DNA from: Palsa-506 sp963836355
GTDB taxonomy: Bacteria > Actinomycetota > Actinomycetes > Streptosporangiales > Streptosporangiaceae
DNA: 64,000 nt
Direction: 5' to 3'
NCBI GenBank assembly: GCA_963836355.1
Contig: CAWIJO010000010.1
Location: 434,001-498,000 of the forward strand
The number at the start of each line of letters is the position of its first letter. The first letter of the stretch is position 1. The notes under the pieces were generated by a model. That model was given only the letters and a program-made list of their open reading frames with translations, searched no databases and was not told where the DNA came from. Position numbers and translations under genes: made by a program. Positions 34,204-42,809 of this stretch are shown piece by piece.

Positions 34204-34950
34204 TCAGCTAGCCGCGGGCCGGTGCCCGGGAGCCGCCAGTTCGGCCCGGCGGCGGGCAGCATGCGCCGGCCGGTTCGTGATCAGGACATTTATTCTGGCG
34301 TCGACGACAAATCTATCGATCAGGTCATCGGCATCGACGGTCCAGACCATGACGCCGATTCCCGCACGAGCGCATGCGCCGATCACCCCGAGCTGGCCAA
34401 GCCGGTAATCGACGGCCACCCAGTCGGCACCGCAGGAGCGGACGCGATCCAGCGGGAACAGCTCGCTGCGCCGGACCTTCAGCCAACGGCGCTTCGCGAC
34501 CTCCCTGAGGTCACGGCCGAGCGACAGCGCGGTACGCACTGCCGGGAAGGCACGCTTAATGTTCCTGATCGAGAGGTCGTCCAGTGTCGTGGCGATGAAG
34601 TTGCCCGGGCCGAGGGCGGCTAGCGCGAGATTCATGACCTCCTCCTCGTAGCCAGCTTCCTTCAGGTCGAGATGGCCGATGCTGCGGCCGGCCAGTAGCG
34701 CCATGACCTCGCCGACTTTGGGAACCTCGTAACTTAGCTTGTCGCATAGCGCGGGGTACTCCAGATCGGCGACCCTCGGCCCGGCCCGTCCGCAGCGGGC
34801 GTCGTGCAGGACGACCAGGATCTGGTCCTTGGTCCTGCGGATATCAAGCTCGGCATACTCTGCTCCGGTTGCCAGGGCTTGCTGGTAGGCGCCGTAGGTA
34901 GCGGGCCGCCCGTACTCGGCTCCGCCTTGGTGCGCGGAAATGTCGACCAT
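34204..34950 (-). CDS. Glycerophosphodiester phosphodiesterase family protein
   Basis: This 248-residue TIM-barrel protein of the GDPD family hydrolyses glycerophosphodiesters to glycerol-3-phosphate in typical members. Motifs are ISAHQGGAEYG (residues 4-14), YAELDIRRTKDQILVVLHDA (metal-binding E/D and catalytic His, about 32-51) and IGHLDLKEAG (about 90). The usual HRG at the start is HQG here, so the catalytic Arg is replaced by Gln. It has no signal peptide. The gene is divergent from a secreted lectin gene, and the gap between them has an inverted repeat CTACGC/GCGTAG (34995-35023). Confidence 0.85.
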   Translation of the reverse strand: MVDISAHQGGAEYGRPATYGAYQQALATGAEYAELDIRRTKDQILVVLHDARCGRAGPRVADLEYPALCDKLSYEVPKVGEVMALLAGRSIGHLDLKEAGYEEEVMNLALAALGPGNFIATTLDDLSIRNIKRAFPAVRTALSLGRDLREVAKRRWLKVRRSELFPLDRVRSCGADWVAVDYRLGQLGVIGACARAGIGVMVWTVDADDLIDRFVVDARINVLITNRPAHAARRRAELAAPGHRPAAS

Positions 34951-35066
34951 ATTGATCTTCGGGCCTCCGTCACCAATCTTCGACGAATATTACGCTACGC
35001 ATTGATTATATTACTCAGCGTAGTAGTGTTGCGGCTCATCAGTATCAAGATGAGAGGACGGTAATC

Positions 35067-35600
35067 ATGTCACCCTGGACAATGACGACAGGGCCGAGCA
35101 TGCTCCGAAGCCGGGTCATCCCGGCGGTGCTGGCTTCCTTAGCGACGGGGACCTGCCTGCTGGCGGCGGCGGCGCCGCAGGCGCTCGCCGCCGCGCCAGT
35201 CATGGCCGCGCCGGTCGCCACCGGCCCGATCGTCTCGGGCTACCACAAGACCAAGTGCGTCGATGATCTTGGTGATTCCACCATCAACGACACCCCGATA
35301 GTGATCTCCGACTGCAACGGCAGTGCAGAGCAGGCCTGGGCGGTGCAGAGCGACGGGACTCTCCAGATCAACGGCAAGTGCATGGACATCTACCGGGACG
35401 AAAAGACCAACAAGGCCCCGGTGGAGCTATGGACCTGCACGGGCGGGGCCAACCAGCAGTGGCAGGCCGTGAACGGCACCCTGGTCAACCCGATCTCGGG
35501 CAAGTGCCTGGATGATCCCAGGTTCAATACCGCCAACGGCACCAAGCTGTTCATTTACACCTGCAACGGCGGCCTGAACCAGCAGTGGAAGCTGCCCTGA
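35067..35600 (+). CDS. Secreted ricin-type beta-trefoil lectin domain protein
   Basis: The 177-residue protein has a Sec signal (residues 1-42, ending QALAAAPVMAAP) and one RICIN domain (about 52-177). The domain has the repeated QxW signature: EQAWAVQ, NQQWQAV and NQQWKLP, with CVDD/CMDI/CLDD sugar-site residues. No catalytic domain is attached, so it is probably a free carbohydrate-binding protein or inhibitor. The start at 35067 has AGAGGA nine bases upstream. It follows an AT-rich divergent promoter region. Confidence 0.9.
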   Translation: MSPWTMTTGPSMLRSRVIPAVLASLATGTCLLAAAAPQALAAAPVMAAPVATGPIVSGYHKTKCVDDLGDSTINDTPIVISDCNGSAEQAWAVQSDGTLQINGKCMDIYRDEKTNKAPVELWTCTGGANQQWQAVNGTLVNPISGKCLDDPRFNTANGTKLFIYTCNGGLNQQWKLP

Positions 35601-35843
35601 GGTCGTGACGAGGGCTGGCCCGCAGGCCAGCTGAGGACCGCGACGGCCCGCCGGGCGAGCGCCCGCCCGGCGGGCCAGCGGTTGCCGGGCAGCCCTGCCT
35701 GCCGTCACGGCCGGGCGTGCCCATCGCGCCCGTCCGCGGATCAGGAAGGTCACCGGGATGCAATATCGTCGTGCTGCCATAACGGATGCGGCGACCTCCG
35801 CGGCCCGCCTGGCGTCCCCGGCCTTACTTGGGCCGCGTGCCAG

Positions 35844-37052
35844 ATGACCCTGATCCGGGCCGGTTCCAGCCACTGGGATGGCCTGATCGTGCTTTGCGCG
35901 GTCAACAGCTACGACGGCTTCAAGATGGCCGACTGGCATGTGGCGGAGCACCTGTCGAGGCTGTGCCCGGTGCTGTATGTCGACCCGCCGGCCTCCGTGC
36001 TCGGCGCGGCGCGGCGGCCCCGGCAGTCGCTGCCGGACCCGCGGCTGCGGCTGCAGCGGCCGGGCCTGGCCCGGCTAACGCCAGCGGTGCAGCCGTTCCC
36101 GTCCCGCCGTGGCACGGCCGGGATGACTGCGGCCATCGCGCGCCGGTATCTGCGCCGGGCCGCCGCCCGGCTCGGCGGCCAGGTCCGCGCGGTCATCTCC
36201 GGCTGGCCGCAGTACCCGGTCTTCGGCACCTGCGGTGAGCAGGTCAGGGTCTACTGGGCACGCGACGATTTCGTCGGGGGCGCTGGATTGCTCGGCCTGC
36301 ATGGCGGGCTCCTGGCCGCCACCGAACGGCGGGTGGCAGCCGACGCAGACCTCGTTGTCGCCGCCAGCCCGGTCGTCGCCGACACGTGGCGCAATCGCGG
36401 CATCGATCCGATTCTCGTTCCTTACGGCACCGACGTAGACGCCTACCGCCGCATCGGGCATGCGCCGCGGCCCGCCGACGTAAGGCTGCCCGCTCCCATC
36501 GCGGGCTTCGTCGGACGGCTGAACGAGCGAACGGACCTGCGCCTGCTTGAGGCGGTCGCCGCGCGCGGCCGCTCGCTGCTGCTGGTAGGGCCAAAGGATC
36601 ACGCTTTCGAGCCACGGCGGTTCGATGCCTTGCGGCGGCTGCCCAACGTGCGCTGGGTAGGACCGAAAGCCTCCGACGCTTTGCCCGGCTACCTCCGGCT
36701 GATCGACGTGGGCCTGGTGCCTTACACCGGCAGCGCCTTCAACCGCGGCAGCTTCCCGCTCAAGACGCTCGAGTACCTGGCCGCCGGCCGCGCCGTCGTC
36801 GCCACCGACCTGCCCGCCACTCGCTGGCTGGCGACCGAGCTCATCTGCATTGCCGGCGGCGCGGTGCCCTTCGCCGATCAGGTTGACCGGCTGCTGGCCA
36901 TGCCCAGGACGCCCGCCGCGGCGGCCGAGCGCCAGGCATTCGCGGCCCGGCATAGCTGGGCCCTGCGGGCGGCCCAGATCCACGCTGCCATCGCTGGCCG
37001 GGCGGCGCGGCCGGCTGCCGGGCCGGCCGCCGGACGTTGCGATCGGCAATGA
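35844..37052 (+). CDS. GT-B glycosyltransferase (GT1/4-like)
   Basis: The 402-residue protein begins with ADWHVAEHLSRLCPVLYVDP (residues 28-47), the opening of a family of actinobacterial glycosyltransferases. The donor half has IAGFVGRLNERTDLRLLEAV (about 213) and the late motif VGLVPYTGSAFNRGSFPLKT then LEYLAAGRAVVATDLPATRW (about 292-330), which binds the nucleotide-sugar. ATG 35844 is chosen at MTLIRAGSSHWDG; the earlier frame lacks similarity. Acceptor unknown. Confidence 0.75.
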   Translation: MTLIRAGSSHWDGLIVLCAVNSYDGFKMADWHVAEHLSRLCPVLYVDPPASVLGAARRPRQSLPDPRLRLQRPGLARLTPAVQPFPSRRGTAGMTAAIARRYLRRAAARLGGQVRAVISGWPQYPVFGTCGEQVRVYWARDDFVGGAGLLGLHGGLLAATERRVAADADLVVAASPVVADTWRNRGIDPILVPYGTDVDAYRRIGHAPRPADVRLPAPIAGFVGRLNERTDLRLLEAVAARGRSLLLVGPKDHAFEPRRFDALRRLPNVRWVGPKASDALPGYLRLIDVGLVPYTGSAFNRGSFPLKTLEYLAAGRAVVATDLPATRWLATELICIAGGAVPFADQVDRLLAMPRTPAAAAERQAFAARHSWALRAAQIHAAIAGRAARPAAGPAAGRCDRQ

Positions 37053-37099
37053 TGCCGAATACGATCCGCATGGCTGCGGACCGACAGGCAGGGAAATGG

Positions 37100-37948
37100 A
37101 TGTCACCGGATTCGGCTGAGCGGGCAGGCACCCGGGCGGGTGCTGCCGCTATCGCGGTCACCGACGGGCGGGTTGCCACGGTCGAACTTCGTCGGCCCCC
37201 GGAAAACTACTTTGACCTCGCGCTGCTGCGGGAACTCGCGGATGCCTACGAGAGGCTGGATGGCGATCCGGGCTGCCGGGCGATCGTGCTGTGCTCGGCA
37301 GGCAAGCACTTCTGCGCCGGCGCGGATCTGTCCGGGCCGGCAGCCGGGACCGACGGTCGCCGCGATGCGGCCGGCCGCCGCCCGGCACCGGGCGGCCCCC
37401 CGGCCGGCGGCATTTCCGTCTTGTATGCCGAAGCAGTACGGCTGTTCGAAACCGGTATCCCGGTGGTAGCCGCGATACAAGGAGCAGCGATCGGCGGCGG
37501 CCTGGGCCTGGCCTGCTCGGCCGACTTCCGGGTTGCCTCGGCGGCGGCCCGCTTCGCCGCGAACTTCGCCCGTCTCGGCTTCCACCAGGGCTTCGGGCTG
37601 TCGGTCACGCTGCCGGCGATCATCGGGCAGCAGCGCAGCCTGGAGATGCTCTATACCGGCCGGCGGCTGCCCGGCGAGGAAGCCCTCCGAATCGGCCTGT
37701 GCGACCAGCTCGTGCCAGCCGCTGACCTCCGGTCCGCGGCTCATGAGCTGGCTGCCGAGATTGCCGGATCTGCTCCGCTGGCCGTCCGGTCCATCCGGCA
37801 GACGATGCGCGGGCAGCTGGCGGACCGCGTGCGGGCGGCCACCGAGCGGGAGGCCGCCGAGCAGGAAAGGCTGCGCGCGACGGCCGACTGGCGTGAGGGG
37901 GTACGCGCCACGGCCGAGCGTCGGCCACCCCGATTCGAGGGCCGGTGA
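37100..37948 (+). CDS. Enoyl-CoA hydratase/isomerase family protein
   Basis: This 282-residue crotonase-fold enzyme contains the oxyanion-hole segments SAGKHFCAGADLSG (about residues 70-83) and VVAAIQGAAIGGGLGLACSA (about 134-153), followed by ADFRVASAAARFAANFARLG. The usual catalytic Glu positions are not both evident, so hydratase versus isomerase cannot be decided. A Gly/Arg/Pro-rich loop (about 85-110) is inserted after the first motif. ATG 37100 is preferred, with AGGCAGGGA upstream; an earlier start at 37049 would overlap the previous gene. Confidence 0.85.
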   Translation: MSPDSAERAGTRAGAAAIAVTDGRVATVELRRPPENYFDLALLRELADAYERLDGDPGCRAIVLCSAGKHFCAGADLSGPAAGTDGRRDAAGRRPAPGGPPAGGISVLYAEAVRLFETGIPVVAAIQGAAIGGGLGLACSADFRVASAAARFAANFARLGFHQGFGLSVTLPAIIGQQRSLEMLYTGRRLPGEEALRIGLCDQLVPAADLRSAAHELAAEIAGSAPLAVRSIRQTMRGQLADRVRAATEREAAEQERLRATADWREGVRATAERRPPRFEGR

Positions 37949-37975
37949 GTTCCGCGGCCTGCGCTGACGGCGGCA

Positions 37976-38613
37976 CCGCCTAGTGCGGAGAGCGGGCCGC
38001 TGCAGGTGGCCTGGTACTCCATGTCGTTATACAGCGTGCTGCCGCCCAGCATCCCCAGTGCCCGGGCGGCCGCGTCAGCTGCCGCGGCACTGCCCTGGCT
38101 CGCCGCTACCGGCGGCCCTGGCTCGCCGCTACCGGCGGCGTGATCTTCTGGTCGGTCGGCTTACCGCCGCATGGAGCCTGCAGGCCCTTGTAAACCGGGA
38201 GCAGCCGCCACTTCAGCTGTGACACCGCGGTGACCCAGTTCGCGGTCAGCTGCGGCTGGGCGCAGGTGCGGTTGACCCGCCGATGTAGACGCCGATGGCC
38301 CGGTACGGCGAGGCGCCCCACGCAGTGACCGCCGCCAGCGGCGGGGCGGTACACATGTCGAACGCAAGCCCGGAATAGCGAGTCGCGGTCGCCCCGGCGG
38401 CATAGCCGACAGCCGGCCTGCGTGAGCGCGGCCGGGCCAGCCGTGGCCAGGCCCGCCGCGGCAGGCAGCGCCGTAGCAGGCTCCGCGAAGGCGACGGAGA
38501 AGAGAGCCGCCAGGCTGGCGGCGGTCACCGTGCGGCCGGCCCGGCCCGGCGCGCTCGGTTGGCGGGCCGCGGCCGGAGCCGGCGGTGCCTGCTGCCTGGC
38601 GAGGATGGAACAT
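37976..38613 (-). pseudogene. Decayed DUF1906 (glycoside hydrolase-like) secreted protein
   Basis: Read on the minus strand, a signal peptide (TVTAASLAALFSVAFAEPAT) leads, through a frameshift, to AFDMCTAPPLAAVTAWGASP and YRAIGVYIGG. A missing G shifts the frame to VNRTCAQPQLTANWVTAVSQ and LLPVYKGLQAPCGGKP. A 23-bp tandem duplication (38093-38115/38116-38138) shifts it again, and the gene resumes as QGSAAADAAARALGMLGG then STLYNDMEYQATC before ending at about 37980. These are the successive motifs of DUF1906 domains, which have a YDxE-type active site. At least three frame changes and a missing C-terminus mean it cannot make the full protein. Confidence 0.75.
38093..38138. repeat. 23-bp perfect tandem duplication
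   Basis: ccctggctcgccgctaccgg plus cgg is present twice back to back (38093-38115 and 38116-38138). Removing one copy restores the DUF1906 reading frame, so the duplication is a frameshift lesion. Confidence 0.9.
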
Positions 38614-38658
38614 GACGACTTCCGATCGAGTATCTGCGCGGCCCGGGCCGGGCGAGCC

Positions 38659-39009
38659 TTAGTGCAGGTGACCCTGCCAGTCCGGCGGAACCCGGCCGGC
38701 CGGGCCGGGCACCGGCTGATCGAGCGGATGATGCTGCGGCGGCGCTAGCGCCGGTCCGGCCTCGTACATCTCGCTCGTCTGGTAGCTCCAGAACCAGGCC
38801 TCGCCGGGTTCGAAGCTCCGGATGAGCGGGTGCCCGGTGGCCGCGGCGTGCGCGCTGGCGTGCTGCGACGGAGAGGTGTCGCAACATCCGACATGACCGC
38901 ACTGGGCGCACCGGCGCAGGTGCACCCACCAGCCCATGCTGGCGTCGCACTCGGCGCATCCGGCGCCGCTGGGCGGGACTGCTGGGTCGACCCCCGGCAT
39001 TTCCGTCAT
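38659..39009 (-). CDS. UBP-type zinc finger domain protein
   Basis: The 116-residue product is a stand-alone ZnF-UBP domain: CAECDASMGWWVHLRRCAQC (about 16-35), GHVGCCDTSPSQHASAHAAA (36-55), then GHPLIRSFEPGEAWFWSYQ. These give the Cys/His ligands and the Trp of the ubiquitin-binding pocket of eukaryotic relatives. Bacterial copies have unknown roles. ATG 39009 has GGAGGACGG upstream. It is divergent from the DyP-encapsulin operon. Confidence 0.88.
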   Translation of the reverse strand: MTEMPGVDPAVPPSGAGCAECDASMGWWVHLRRCAQCGHVGCCDTSPSQHASAHAAATGHPLIRSFEPGEAWFWSYQTSEMYEAGPALAPPQHHPLDQPVPGPAGRVPPDWQGHLH

Positions 39010-39250
39010 CCGTCCTCCTTGTTCCCGGTCGGCCCGGCGGCAGCCGTAACCGGAGCCGGGTATCGCCGGGAACGAATCCGACCGCAGGCCATCCCGGCGC
39101 GCCAGCACCTGACGGCCGTTCCGCCGGATTACCAATATGCCGCATGCCGCCATGCCCGCGCACGCTCCGGCGGGCGGTGCGTGACGGCCGGGAAGCGGCG
39201 AAGGGCAGGCCCGTCGTGGGAAGCTGTCCCCGACGATTTGGAGCGAAGCT

Positions 39251-40321
39251 ATGACAATGCCGAGGGACCCGGCGCGGCTGAGCGAACCCCAGCCGGTGCT
39301 TGGCCCGCCGAGTGAGGCGGCGATCTTCCTGGTGCTGACGATCGATCCTGGCGCCGAGTCCGTCGCCCGGGATCTGCTTGGCGACGTCGCCGGGCTGCGC
39401 CGGGCCGTTGGTTTCCGGGTCCCGGAAGGCGGCCTGAGCTGCGTGGCCGGAGTGGGGTCGGCAGCCTGGGACCGTCTTTTCGCCCTGCCGCGCCCTGCTG
39501 AGCTGCATCCTTTCCGTGAGCTGGCAGGCGGCCGGCATCGCGCGGTGTCGACGCAGGGAGACTTGCTGTTTCACATCCGGGCCCGGCAGATGGATCTCTG
39601 CTTTGAGCTTGCGGCCCAGATCATGGACCGGCTGGCCGGGTCGGTCGCGGTGGCGGACGAGGTGCATGGCTTCCGGTACTTCGACGAGCGCGACCTGCTC
39701 GGCTTCGTCGACGGAACCGAGAATCCGGCGGGCCAGGCGGCCCGCGCCGCGGCGCTGGTCGGCGCCGGGGACCCGGCCTTCGCCGGGGGGAGCTATGTAA
39801 TCGTGCAAAAGTACGTACACGACATGCGGGCGTGGAATGCCCTGCCGACCGAGGAACAGGAGAAAGTGATCGGCCGCACCAAGCTGTCTGACATCGAGCT
39901 TCCGGACGTCGTCAAGCCTGCCAACTCCCACGTGGCCCTGAATACCATCACCGGGCCGGACGGGACCGAGCGGCAGATCGTGCGCGAGAACATGGCGTTC
40001 GGGACCATCGGGCCAGCCGAGTTCGGCACCTACTTCATCGGCTACTCGGCCACCCCGGCCGTTACCGAGCAGATGCTGCAGAACATGTTCATCGGCGACC
40101 CGCCAGGCAATACAGACCGGATTCTTGAGTTTTCCACCGCCGTCACCGGCACGCTGTTCTTCGTGCCGGCCGCTGATTTCCTCGATGACCTGCCCGATCC
40201 CCCGGCGCCCGGCGCCGAGCCGCCGGAGCCGTCGGCCGCGGGCACCGGCTCGCAACCGGCGTCCACGGCCGCTGCGGGCTCGCTAGGTGTCGGCAGCCTG
40301 AAAAGGAGCATCCCGTCATGA
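39251..40321 (+). CDS. Dye-decolorizing (DyP-type) peroxidase, encapsulin cargo
   Basis: The 356-residue heme peroxidase has the DyP motif GFVDGTENP (about residues 155-163, the distal Asp), the conserved SYVIVQKYVHDM (about 180) and the ANSHVALN region with a probable heme-ligand His (about 220). It ends with an Ala/Pro linker and the tail GSLGVGSLKRSIPS, which matches the encapsulin cargo-loading peptide of DyP proteins (SLxIGSLK type). The TGA at 40321 overlaps the encapsulin ATG (ATGA). The enzyme is therefore very probably packaged in the shell encoded next to it. It would use H2O2 to oxidise small aromatic or other substrates; the natural one is unknown. Confidence 0.95.
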   Translation: MTMPRDPARLSEPQPVLGPPSEAAIFLVLTIDPGAESVARDLLGDVAGLRRAVGFRVPEGGLSCVAGVGSAAWDRLFALPRPAELHPFRELAGGRHRAVSTQGDLLFHIRARQMDLCFELAAQIMDRLAGSVAVADEVHGFRYFDERDLLGFVDGTENPAGQAARAAALVGAGDPAFAGGSYVIVQKYVHDMRAWNALPTEEQEKVIGRTKLSDIELPDVVKPANSHVALNTITGPDGTERQIVRENMAFGTIGPAEFGTYFIGYSATPAVTEQMLQNMFIGDPPGNTDRILEFSTAVTGTLFFVPAADFLDDLPDPPAPGAEPPEPSAAGTGSQPASTAAAGSLGVGSLKRSIPS

Positions 40322-41115
40322 ACAACCTGCACCGCGAGCTCGCCCCCATCTCGGCCGCCGCCTGGGCCGGCATCGAGGAGGAGGCCACCCGCACCTTCAA
40401 GCGCCATGTGGCGGGCCGCCGCATCGCGGACATGCAAGGCCCGTCCGGCCTTGCCCTGTCAGCCGCGGGTACCGGTCACCTCCGCGATATCGACCCCCCG
40501 GCCCAGGGCGTCATCGCCCGCGCGCGGATCTCCCAGCCGATCATCGAATTGCGGGTGCCGTTCACTGTGCACCGCCAGGCCGTCGATGACGTCGAGCGCG
40601 GCGCAAAGGACCCGGACTGGCAGCCGGTCAAGGACGCCGCGAGGACGATCGCCTTCGCCGAGGACAGGGCCGTATTCGAGGGCTACCCGGCAGCTGGCAT
40701 CACCGGAATCAGGCAAAGCTCATCCAACCCTGCCCTGGCGCTGCCCGGCGACGCACTTGGCTACCCGGACGTCATCAGCCAGGCAGTCAGCTCGCTGCGG
40801 CTAGCGGGCGTCAACGGCCCGTACACTGTGCTGCTCAGCGCTGCCGCCTACACGCTCGTCACCGAGACCTCCGACCACGGCTACCCCATTCACCAGCACC
40901 TGGCCCGAGTCGCCGACGGCGAGATCATCTGGGCGCCTGCCATCGACGGCGCCTTCGTCCTGTCCACCCGAGGCGGCGACTACGAGCTGCACATCGGCCA
41001 GGACCTGTCCATCGGCTACCAAGCCCACGACGCCACCAGCATCGAGCTGTACCTCCAGGAATCCCTGACCTTCAATGCGTACACCAGCGAGGCCGCAGTC
41101 GCGCTCACCGGATAG
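40318..41115 (+). CDS. Family 1 encapsulin shell protein
   Basis: This 265-residue protein has the HK97-type fold that assembles into hollow nanocompartments (commonly T=1). It opens with NNLHRELAPISAAAWAGIEE, includes TFKRHVAGRRIADMQGP (about 27-43) and the E-loop region (RISQPIIELRVPFTVHRQAV, about 70), and ends SLTFNAYTSEAAVALTG, all typical of actinobacterial family 1 encapsulins such as Rv0798c. The N-terminal helix and adjacent strand form the cargo-peptide groove. It is translationally coupled to the DyP gene, which carries the matching tail. Confidence 0.96.
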   Translation: MNNLHRELAPISAAAWAGIEEEATRTFKRHVAGRRIADMQGPSGLALSAAGTGHLRDIDPPAQGVIARARISQPIIELRVPFTVHRQAVDDVERGAKDPDWQPVKDAARTIAFAEDRAVFEGYPAAGITGIRQSSSNPALALPGDALGYPDVISQAVSSLRLAGVNGPYTVLLSAAAYTLVTETSDHGYPIHQHLARVADGEIIWAPAIDGAFVLSTRGGDYELHIGQDLSIGYQAHDATSIELYLQESLTFNAYTSEAAVALTG

Positions 41116-41218
41116 CCGCCCGGGCCCGCGGCTCGGTCATCCTGGAAGGCGGCGGCGGGCAGGATGATCATGGCGGTGATCACGAGGCGCGGCGGCCGGG
41201 CGGCTAAGCTCGGGTTTC

Positions 41219-42649
41219 ATGGCGGCCGCGAAACGTTCCCGCATGACCAGCCCCGATCCCGGTCCGACGATGTTCGTCCTTTATGGCGGAACGGGCGACC
41301 TGGCTAAGCGCATGGTGCTGCCGGCGTTTTACCGGCTCGCGCTTGAGGGGCTGCTGCCCAGGCGGTGGCTGCTGGTGGGCAACGGCCGCGGTAACGTCGC
41401 GCACGAGGACTTCCGCAGCCACGTCCAGCACGCGCTGACCGAGTTCGGCCCGCGCCCGGAGCCGGGCCCATGGGAGTCATTCGCCCGGCGCGTGCTGTTC
41501 GCCGGCGGCGGCTTCAGCACCGACGATCCCGGCAGCATGCTGGACGTGCTATCCGAGGCACGCACCATTCTCGGCGGCGACCCGCAGCTGGTCCATTACC
41601 TCGCGGTGCCCCCGGTTGCGTTCGCCGGGCTGACGAAGGCACTGGGCCAGCATGGGCTGGCCAAAGGCGCTCGCGTCGTCTACGAGAAGCCGTTCGGCAC
41701 GTCGCCGGAAGCTTTCCGCGCCCTTGACCGGGACGTCCACTCGGTGCTGGATGAGCAGCAGGTTTACCGGATCGACCATTTCCTGGGCAAGGAGGCGACG
41801 CAGGACTTGCACCTGCTGCGCTTCGCCAACGGGCTGTTCGCCGCGATGTGGAATCGCGAGCATGTCGAGTCCGTGCAGATCGATGTGCCAGAGAAACTCG
41901 GAATCACCGACCGGTCGGAGTTCTACGACGCGACCGGCGTGGTGCTGGACATGCTTGTCACGCACCTGTTCCAGGTGGCCGCCGAGGTGGCCATGGAGCC
42001 GCCGGCCAGCCTCGGCGCCGTCGATCTGCAGGACGCGCGGGAGAAGGTGATTAACTGCTTCCGGCCGCTCGACCCGGGCGAGGTGGTACTCGGGCAGTTC
42101 GCCGGCTACCGCGACGTGCCTGGCGTAGCGCCCGGGTCCAGCCGGGACACGTTTGTCGCGGCCCGCCTCTGGATCGACAACGCCCGCTGGCGCGGGGTGC
42201 CGTTCTACCTGCGCACCGGCAAGCGGCTGGCCGTCACGGAGCAGCGGGTCAGCCTCATCCTGCGCGAGCCTGCCGGACCGCTGGCCGGGCAGCTGCCGCG
42301 CGACGCGAACGTGATTTCGTTCTCGCTCACCGGCGACGGCGAGATCGACCTGTCGCTGGTGGCCAAGACGCCCGGCCCGGCACTGGACCTCGATGTCGCG
42401 CACACCGCGATCCCGCTGTCCCGCCTGGACAACGCGAATCCGCTGCCGCCATACGTCCGGCTTATCCACGACGTACTCACCGGTGACCGCTCGCTGTTCA
42501 CCCGTCCGGACGGGCTAGCCGCAGCGTGGCAGGCGGTCGAGCCGCTGCTGTCGAACCCACCAAAGATCACCCCCTACGCCGCCGGATCGTGGGGGCCAGC
42601 CGAGGCCCGCAAGCTCGTCCAGCCGGGACGCTGGCTGCTAGGCCAGTAG
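41219..42649 (+). CDS. zwf: Glucose-6-phosphate dehydrogenase
   Basis: The 476-residue enzyme oxidises glucose-6-phosphate to 6-phosphogluconolactone with NADP. The coenzyme motif reads LYGGTGDLAKRMVLPAFYRL (near residue 21; the family usually has GASGDL). RIDHFLGKE (about 183-191) is the active-site signature, and EKPFG (about 159) is the lysine motif. It stands alone, apart from pentose-phosphate genes, so it may be a second, divergent copy. The start may be ATG 41219 or ATG 41243; neither has a strong ribosome-binding site. Confidence 0.93.
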   Translation: MAAAKRSRMTSPDPGPTMFVLYGGTGDLAKRMVLPAFYRLALEGLLPRRWLLVGNGRGNVAHEDFRSHVQHALTEFGPRPEPGPWESFARRVLFAGGGFSTDDPGSMLDVLSEARTILGGDPQLVHYLAVPPVAFAGLTKALGQHGLAKGARVVYEKPFGTSPEAFRALDRDVHSVLDEQQVYRIDHFLGKEATQDLHLLRFANGLFAAMWNREHVESVQIDVPEKLGITDRSEFYDATGVVLDMLVTHLFQVAAEVAMEPPASLGAVDLQDAREKVINCFRPLDPGEVVLGQFAGYRDVPGVAPGSSRDTFVAARLWIDNARWRGVPFYLRTGKRLAVTEQRVSLILREPAGPLAGQLPRDANVISFSLTGDGEIDLSLVAKTPGPALDLDVAHTAIPLSRLDNANPLPPYVRLIHDVLTGDRSLFTRPDGLAAAWQAVEPLLSNPPKITPYAAGSWGPAEARKLVQPGRWLLGQ

Positions 42650-42809
42650 TCGCGCAGCAATGCTCGCTTCTTTCTGGGCCGATAGCATCGCCGAGTCGGA
42701 CGAGATCTCGCTTCGTAACCATTGACCCAGCCGGCCGCACCATATTCGGTGGCCCATCCGCGCGCGGTGAGGACCGTGGCACCGGTGGCACCAGGCGAGA
42801 ACCGTCCGG

